A DNA stretch of 59,377 nucleotides, taken from positions 66,109 through 125,485 of the forward strand of contig JAGVSJ010000003.1 of NCBI GenBank assembly GCA_019720975.1, read 5' to 3'. The notes under the pieces are model-generated. The model made no database searches. It had not been told where the DNA came from and worked only from the letters and a program-made list of their open reading frames with translations. Every line of letters begins with the position of its first letter. Positions within the stretch are counted from its first letter, which is position 1. Shown here one piece after another: positions 54,546 to 59,377 of the stretch. The DNA is from Candidatus Sysuiplasma superficiale (GTDB taxonomy: Archaea; Thermoplasmatota; Thermoplasmata; Sysuiplasmatales; Sysuiplasmataceae). The position numbers and the translations under genes were made by a program.

Positions 54546-55533
54546 ATCCGGAAGTCATGTTGAACAGATTATGCCATGTGCCCTTGCACATGGCAGCCGT
54601 CCTGATCCTGTCCTCTCTTCTCTGCTGTATCCTCCATCCCGTTGTCCTTTTGTCTGCGGAGAACTGAGACTCCGAGTTCTCCCTCCTGTAGTATTCGGAA
54701 AGGAACTCCATCGGCGCATCCATGAGTCTGCCGATGAGTTCCTTCCATGCCGGCGATCCCCTGATTGTTGTGTTGCTTCTGGGTATTACGAACACCTTTG
54801 TTCCTTCAGAGAAGTCGTCCAGCGTGGACTGCGAGCCGTAATACTGGTCGAGACGGATGCTCTCGACATCCCTCACTGTGATGCCGAGCATCCTGAGCGC
54901 TTCGCGGTATGCGTCCTTCTCAGACTTCATGCTCACACCGTAGGTAACATAGAGATTGGTGCCGAGGTCGAGTATTGCGAATGCATATACGAAGAGCCTG
55001 TGGTCTGGATTTGTCTCCATGCAGTTGCCGTTGCTGTTCTCGCGCATGGAACGGTAGTGACGTGTGATTGACAGTGAGTAGCCAGTGCCGTCGCCTGTCA
55101 GATTGCCTCCCGCACCGGAGGCAAGAAGCACAAACATGTTGTGTATTATGAGCCTGACCGGCATGCTGGAGTATGCCCTTTCCACCGTCTTGTAGCATAT
55201 GTCTATGTCTGTCAGCGGACCGAACAGCGACAGCAGTCCGGACATCTTCCTGTTGCTCAAACTGAATATCTCCTTGAGCAGCAACATGACAACCTTCTGT
55301 TCAGGCGTCACCTTCGGCGGCCTGCCCATATGGTCGTCCGGAGAGAATATGATTGATGACGCACTCTTCACGACAGAGTACAGTTCAGCTGCTGCATGCC
55401 TGATTCTCTGTTCGTATGACCGTTCATATGCACTCCAGTCTCTTCCGGTGTGCCTGGAGTACTGTTCCCTGTACTTCTTCACAAGGAAATCGAACTCATT
55501 GTGAAATCTGTCAAACTGCTCATTCGTCAGCAC
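54544..55533 (-). CDS. DDE transposase (ISNCY-like)
   Basis: A 329-residue transposase. An N-terminal helical DNA-binding region (about residues 1-120, with RPPKVTPEQKVVMLLLKE and RKMSGLLSLFGPL) leads into an RNase H-like core with candidate catalytic acids in TGDGTGYSLS (about 152-161), SIRLDQYYGSQS (Asp) and RRENSESQFS (Glu). Further family traits are DHRLFVYAFAILDLGTN and ETNPD. The start is GTG 55533. The frame is intact. The pairing with a DUF2080 protein inside the same terminal repeats supports the assignment; the exact IS family name would need a database match. Confidence 0.88.
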   Translation of the reverse strand: MLTNEQFDRFHNEFDFLVKKYREQYSRHTGRDWSAYERSYEQRIRHAAAELYSVVKSASSIIFSPDDHMGRPPKVTPEQKVVMLLLKEIFSLSNRKMSGLLSLFGPLTDIDICYKTVERAYSSMPVRLIIHNMFVLLASGAGGNLTGDGTGYSLSITRHYRSMRENSNGNCMETNPDHRLFVYAFAILDLGTNLYVTYGVSMKSEKDAYREALRMLGITVRDVESIRLDQYYGSQSTLDDFSEGTKVFVIPRSNTTIRGSPAWKELIGRLMDAPMEFLSEYYRRENSESQFSADKRTTGWRIQQRREDRIRTAAMCKGTWHNLFNMTSG

Positions 55534-55640
55534 AGGCGGTAATGGCTACAAAGGTATGTATGGACAGCCATCAATATCCATATGCAGCAGCATGGGCAAT
55601 CTGCTTAAACGCACGTTCTCAATGCTCTGACGGTCATAAC

Positions 55641-55802
55641 ATGTCACGCGAAATAAAAGTCGATGAGGGTACAATAGTGCTGAAGGATGAGGTTGAGGTG
55701 TTCTATGAGCGGAAGATTACAAAATTCGGCAACTCCGCGAAACTCGATGCGCCGAAGAAATACATAGGCAAGAGAGCCTATGTAATTGTCCTCAAGAAGT
55801 AA
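55641..55802 (+). CDS. DUF2080 transposon-associated small protein
   Basis: A 53-residue protein of DUF2080, small proteins encoded in many archaeal insertion sequences. The core EVFYERKITKFGNSAKLDAP and KKYIGKRAYVIVL resemble SpoVT/AbrB-like swapped-hairpin DNA-binding domains, so it may control transposition by binding the element's ends. It is divergent from the transposase, with about 105 bp between the starts, and lies within 6 bp of the right terminal repeat. Confidence 0.85.
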   Translation: MSREIKVDEGTIVLKDEVEVFYERKITKFGNSAKLDAPKKYIGKRAYVIVLKK

Positions 55803-55807
55803 CGTGC

Positions 55808-55824
55808 AGGCGACTTATGTCCCA
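55808..55824 (-). repeat. Right terminal inverted repeat of the insertion sequence
   Basis: AGGCGACTTATGTCCCA on the plus strand, the inverted copy of 54529-54545 with one mismatch. Confidence 0.85.
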
Positions 55825-55884
55825 CTGTGCCGTGATGGACAAGCTTGAAATAAAGAGGCCGTTCTTGTGGAAGGAGCACTGGTG

Positions 55885-56852
55885 ATGATACGAATATAGG
55901 CATAATCGGCGTGCCGATGGATCTGGGCCAGAAGCGAAGGGGAGTGGATATGGGTCCGACGGCAATGCGCATAGCAGGTCTGGACAGCAGGCTGGCTGAT
56001 CTGGGCCACAGGATAACCGATTTCGGCAATGTCTCCGGACCTGATCTGTCAACTGCAAGGCATGGCGGGGAAAAGATACGTTATCTCGACGACATACTGA
56101 AGATGTGCAACAACATAGCAGACCAGGTATCCCGTTGCGTATCCAGGAAGATGTTTCCTCTTGTCATAGGCGGTGACCAGAGTGTGTCAATAGGCACTCT
56201 CGGCGGTCTGGCGCGCTACACCACAAGGCGCGGCATCATATGGATAGATGCGCACGGCGATTTCAATACGCATGAAACAACACCGTCAGGGAACGTTCAC
56301 GGTATGGCGCTCTCGGCCATACTTGGCTATGGCCATCCAAGGCTGGCAAACTTCAGGAGGATAAGGCCGAAGGCACTGGAGGAGAATACAGTTCTGGTCG
56401 GATGCAGGAGCATAGATGAGGGTGAGGCGGAACTCATCGAAAGATCGAACATCGCGGTGTACACAATGAAGGAGGTGGACAAACTGGGCATCGCGAACGT
56501 GATGCGCGAAGCAATCGAGATCGCAGGCCGTGGTGTGGAAAACGTCCATCTCAGCCTGGACATCGACGTTCTGGATCCGAGGGAGGCTCCGGGAACGGGC
56601 ACACCTGTCCCCGGAGGCCTCACATACAGGGAAGCTCACCTGGCAATGGAAATGCTCTTTGAGGCGGGTATTGTCACATCTGCCGAACTTGTGGAGGTCA
56701 ATCCAATCCTGGACCAGTCAAACAGGACTGCGGAAATAGGGGTGCAGCTGCTTGAGTCACTGATGGGAAAGAGAATACTCAAGCCGAAGGACGAAGGGAA
56801 GGGATTAAGGACAAAGCGCAAAAAAACTGAAGGTCCCTCTCCCGTCAGGTGA
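55885..56852 (+). pseudogene. Arginase-family ureohydrolase with damaged start and replaced Mn ligand
   Basis: The body matches arginase, which splits arginine to ornithine and urea (GVPMDLGQKRRGVDMGP, DAHGDFNTHETTPSGNVHG, SLDIDVLDPREAPGTG, LVEVNPILDQ). Two faults are seen. A well-placed ATG at 55885 (8 bp after an AAGGAG site) runs into a stop after four codons, while the frame needed for N-I-G-I-I-G-V-P lacks one base near CGAATATAGG; otherwise translation must start at GTG 55911, losing the first strand. Also the Mn ligand His in G-G-D-H reads Gln (GGDQS, codon 56178-56180). The other ligands (D-A-H-G-D, D-x-D) and His in NVHG remain. It may be inactive or have altered metal use. The insertion sequence ends 60 bp upstream. 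Confidence 0.72.
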
Positions 56853-56876
56853 AGCGTATAAGGGAAAGAATCTTAA

Positions 56877-58088
56877 ATGGGCGCTAACAGGGATCTATAT
56901 CTTCTTGTCATATCAAGGGGCGCAAGAAGCATCGCAGGCGGCATACTTTCGGTTGTAATAGGTCTATATTACAAGCATCAGCTCCATCTGTCCCTGACAA
57001 TCATAGGTGTTCTCTTCGGCATAGGTGCGCTCTTCACCCCTCTGCTCGCACTCTGGATTGGCCGCTATTCGGACAGACACGGCAGGAAGAAGCTTCTCCT
57101 GCTGACGCTTGGATTCCTTCCGCTTGCCGTTCTTATAATGCTCCTGACCTCAAACCTATTCCTTCTCGCAGTCTCATCTGCACTGGGCGGCTTCGGCATT
57201 GCAGGAGGACTTGTGGGAGGCGGTGTCGGCGCCTCCGTCGCACCGATGCAGACAGCGCTGCTCGCGGAGAAGACAAACTCATCCAACAGGACAACAGTCT
57301 TTTCGGCCTTCACCATAGTTTCGAGCGTTACAGGTTCTGCAGGCGCCCTTCTGTCGAATATAAGCAATTACTACACGCTCTTTGCAATAGCGCTCGCATT
57401 CTCCGCTTTCTCATTCGTCGCAGTACTGCCTGTTCACGAGAATTTCGCTCCCGTGAAGCGTGTGAGGGGAGAGGCTTCTGCAGACAGGAAGGACATGAGC
57501 CTCATCAAGAAATTTGCGACAACAGGCATGCTGAACGGTGCAAGTCAGGGCCTCATAATACCCTTCCTTCCGATAATACTCAGATACCACTTCCTGCTGA
57601 CCATGGGGGAGATAGGGGACCTGTTCGCGATCGGCGGTCTGCTGACTGCATTCTCAATGATATTCACCCCCTATCTCACCTCAAAGCTCGGATTTGTCCG
57701 CTTCATTGTTGTGAGCAGAACAATCTCAACCGCATTCACGCTTGTTTTCCCGTTCGTGACGAGTGCCATTGTTGCCTCTGTATGCTATCTGGCATTCACG
57801 TCCTTCAGGGCGATAGCGCTTCCCTCCCAGCAGTCGCTGATGATGGATATTGTGAGCGAGAAGTCACGTGCATTCGCCACCGGCTCAAACCAGTCCGCCC
57901 GTCTGTTTCCTGCCGTGCTTGGCTCGCTTTCATCAGGCGCAATGCAGGAGGCATTTCCCATCTACGTGCCTTTCGAAATAGCAGTCGCACTGAATGCTGT
58001 GAACATATATCTCTACCATCTCTTCTTCGGCAGGATGCCGGAGGCAAACAGAGCAGGCAGATCCGGTCCTGCACTGCATCTTGACTGA
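56877..58088 (+). CDS. MFS transporter, 12-TM
   Basis: A 403-residue membrane protein with about 12 hydrophobic helices in two halves. Motif A appears as GRYSDRHGRKKLLL (about residues 61-74) between TM2 and TM3, and glycine-rich TM4-5 (LGGFGIAGGLVGGGVGA) is typical of drug or sugar efflux members. The central loop (about 185-205) is charged. It starts 24 bp after the arginase stop and is probably in the same transcript; a link with arginine products is possible but unproven. Substrate unknown. Confidence 0.9.
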   Translation: MGANRDLYLLVISRGARSIAGGILSVVIGLYYKHQLHLSLTIIGVLFGIGALFTPLLALWIGRYSDRHGRKKLLLLTLGFLPLAVLIMLLTSNLFLLAVSSALGGFGIAGGLVGGGVGASVAPMQTALLAEKTNSSNRTTVFSAFTIVSSVTGSAGALLSNISNYYTLFAIALAFSAFSFVAVLPVHENFAPVKRVRGEASADRKDMSLIKKFATTGMLNGASQGLIIPFLPIILRYHFLLTMGEIGDLFAIGGLLTAFSMIFTPYLTSKLGFVRFIVVSRTISTAFTLVFPFVTSAIVASVCYLAFTSFRAIALPSQQSLMMDIVSEKSRAFATGSNQSARLFPAVLGSLSSGAMQEAFPIYVPFEIAVALNAVNIYLYHLFFGRMPEANRAGRSGPALHLD

Positions 58089-58155
58089 ACCCGTCGATGT
58101 CATGAGCGGGATGGAATCCGTTTACCTTTTATCGCAGCTGCATTATCCGTAATCT

Positions 58156-58527
58156 ATGAAGAAGGGGCTTGAGATTACATTTCAGCTCAGCAGCAGCGGG
58201 GAGAGCAGCAGTGTTGTTTCCGCTCTGGGCAACCTGACCGGCAACTACGCGTCAGCCGAATTCGGCGCTGACTGGATGATGTTTCATGTGACCCTTGGCA
58301 GGAATCATTTTTACAAGCTCCTTTTCAGCGGCCCGGTAGGCGACCTCCACCCCCTGAACAGAAAGAAGGTGCAGGAAAAATTCGATTCGCTTCAGCATCT
58401 GAGCCTCGACGAACTCATGAAGACCTACAGGGAGGAAGAAAGGAAGCCCGGTTTCAGGGTTAAGGAAATACGGGAGCTCAAGGAGGAGTACGACCTCTGG
58501 GAAGACCGCTTCTGGACCTACTTCTGA
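58156..58527 (+). CDS. Hypothetical protein of 123 residues
   Basis: No family is recognised. The first 60 residues alternate beta-like and loop segments (LEITFQLSSSGESSS, ADWMMFHVTLGRNHFYKL) and the rest is helical and charged (SLDELMKTYREEERKPGF, VKEIRELKEEYDLWEDRFW). No membrane segment, no cysteine. TATA-like CTTTTATC near 58127-58133 lies about 25 bp upstream of the ATG, indicating a single leaderless gene. Codon use resembles its neighbours. It is likely a real soluble protein limited to this archaeal group. Confidence 0.75.
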   Translation: MKKGLEITFQLSSSGESSSVVSALGNLTGNYASAEFGADWMMFHVTLGRNHFYKLLFSGPVGDLHPLNRKKVQEKFDSLQHLSLDELMKTYREEERKPGFRVKEIRELKEEYDLWEDRFWTYF

Positions 58528-58756
58528 GGGTGCCGCTGAAAACACTGTGCCGTTCTGGCCAAATGTTATGCACACTGCCCCGCCGGGCCCGGCTCCGTTG
58601 CCGGTTTTGCGGGAAGAGGCTGTCTCCATGGAACAGAAAGTATGAAGGCACTTCGGTCTGCCCTCTGCCCGAATTGCATATGATTTGCATATAATTGATG
58701 TCATAATTGTGAAAATCGCTCAAATAACAGCGCGGCTGTTGATTCTCCCGGTTGAA

Positions 58757-59377
58757 ATGAAAGGAATCAATATTGCACTTGCCGTATTTGTTGTGCTGTC
58801 GATTGTATTTGCATCAGCGTTTGCCTTTGAGCTTGTATCCCTCAATTCGGCAAATTCAAAGGCCGCAGGTTATCAGAAGACACTGAACACTGTTTCGCAG
58901 AATTATGTGAATCAGCAGGGTGCTGTTGTTCTCAAGTCGGCCTACAATCACTGGAACTACATCTCTGACAGAGATATTTCGTCACTGATGAGCCAGTACA
59001 CCACGAACGCCACCCTCGACTGGATTGGAGGCCCGCTCAACGGCACATATTCAGGCACCTCATCAATAGAGGGTGTGTGGCAGAAATTCTTTTCCGACTG
59101 GTCATCCATCTGGTTCCTGAGCCAGGGACAGCCATCCGTGACGGTCACCGGAAATGTTTCCTCTGTATCAGCAAAAATACAGTTCACCGCTTCTCCGGCT
59201 GCATCGCCACAGCAGGTGAATTATCTCAATATATCCTATACGCTGCATTATATTGAGCAATCCTCAGCATGGCACATATATGCAGAAGAATGGATGATTG
59301 CGTGCGCCGGGCATCTCTCCTTTACCCAGGGACAGTTCAATGGACTGAATTATCTTGCCGTCAGTTCTGCCGCATTC
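58757..59377 (+). CDS. Secreted NTF2-like (SnoaL/DUF4440-type) protein, C-terminus beyond window
   Basis: An open frame runs from ATG 58757 to the window edge (207 residues); GTG 58709 in the same frame is an alternative start. Residues about 3-26 are a signal peptide or anchor (ALAVFVVLSIVFASAFAF). The part that follows resembles an NTF2-like domain: an opening helix (AYNHWNYISDRDISSLMSQY), a strand with T-x-D-W-I-G-G, helix SIEGVWQKFFSDW and later strands with alternating aromatics (YTLHYIEQSSAWHIYAEEWM). Sequons are frequent. It is likely an extracellular protein of unknown ligand. Confidence 0.7.
   Translation, partial: MKGINIALAVFVVLSIVFASAFAFELVSLNSANSKAAGYQKTLNTVSQNYVNQQGAVVLKSAYNHWNYISDRDISSLMSQYTTNATLDWIGGPLNGTYSGTSSIEGVWQKFFSDWSSIWFLSQGQPSVTVTGNVSSVSAKIQFTASPAASPQQVNYLNISYTLHYIEQSSAWHIYAEEWMIACAGHLSFTQGQFNGLNYLAVSSAAF

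Larger units (their letters stand above)
54529..55824. mobile_element. Complete insertion sequence, 1296 bp, with 17-bp terminal inverted repeats
   Basis: The element is bounded by TGGGACATAAGTCCCCT (54529-54545) and its inverted copy, one mismatch, at 55808-55824. Inside are a DDE transposase gene on the minus strand and a small DUF2080 gene on the plus strand, the usual pair in archaeal elements of the ISNCY-like group. The transposase stop codon overlaps the left repeat. I could not identify a clear target-site duplication. Both genes are intact, so it may be active. It sits between msrA and the arginase gene. Confidence 0.85.

Noticed and set aside
1-59377. CRISPR array, rRNA genes, replication origin
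   Set aside because: No evenly spaced direct repeats, no rRNA-like sequence, and no Orc1/Cdc6 gene with origin boxes were seen.

Overview
The window is an archaeal chromosome segment. Signs include aRF1, Nep1, PurP, Cgi121 next to Hel308, a membrane-bound LonB, an archaeal CCA-adding enzyme, DtdA, the HMG-CoA synthase/thiolase/DUF35 mevalonate cluster, an intron-containing tRNA-Ser, and AT-rich TATA boxes about 25 bp upstream of many start codons (leaderless transcripts). The secreted G1-type acid peptidase, KDG kinase, histidine breakdown genes, many exporters and a CCA-encoding tRNA-Gln fit a heterotrophic, probably acidophilic member of the Thermoplasmata. The exact lineage cannot be fixed from this window alone.

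Layout. 1-5.5 kb: edge of a coiled-coil protein, nep1, fixX-like ferredoxin, GNAT acetyltransferase, tRNA-Ser(GGA), nadE, a threonine dehydratase-like enzyme, an adenosine-specific kinase and tRNA-Gln(CTG). 6-12.3 kb: 14-TM exporter, purP, and a large PKD-repeat surface protein with a structured leader. 12.4-16.1 kb: argS, aRF1, pyrH. 16.1-20.2 kb: a seven-gene minus-strand operon (wHTH regulator, small membrane protein, 44-aa protein, bactofilin-like beta-solenoid, ABC ATPase, ABC permease, dtdA). 20.4-25.7 kb: G1 peptidase, cca, a membrane protein, a 37-aa micro-gene, KDG kinase and a sulfite-oxidase-like enzyme. 25.8-32 kb: two RecA/KaiC-like genes divergent from a ~1460-residue helical-repeat protein ending in a C4HC3 zinc finger. 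32-36 kb: DUF218 protein, split FTCD (cyclodeaminase and formiminotransferase), Mrp ATPase. 35.5-42.2 kb: cgi121, hel308, then lonB-nadM-pncC-hydrolase. 42.2-50.3 kb: ClC protein, formamidase, hutH, ABC exporter with DUF1854, methyltransferase. 50.5-53.8 kb: DUF35-thiolase-HMG-CoA synthase-regulator. 53.9 kb to end: msrA, a complete 1.3-kb insertion sequence, an arginase with a damaged start and a replaced metal ligand, MFS exporter, an orphan gene and the edge of a secreted NTF2-like protein.

How genes connect. NAD synthesis is represented three times (nadE, nadM, pncC). Histidine breakdown appears as hutH plus separate ftcD and cyclodeaminase genes, with a formamidase nearby. Most notable are: a thiolase-family protein lacking all three catalytic motifs but still encoded between intact HMG-CoA synthase and DUF35; the giant repeat protein facing two RecA-like genes, one with a broken Walker A; the bactofilin-like/ABC operon with a perfect palindrome over its promoter; and the arginase that seems to be decaying beside an insertion sequence.
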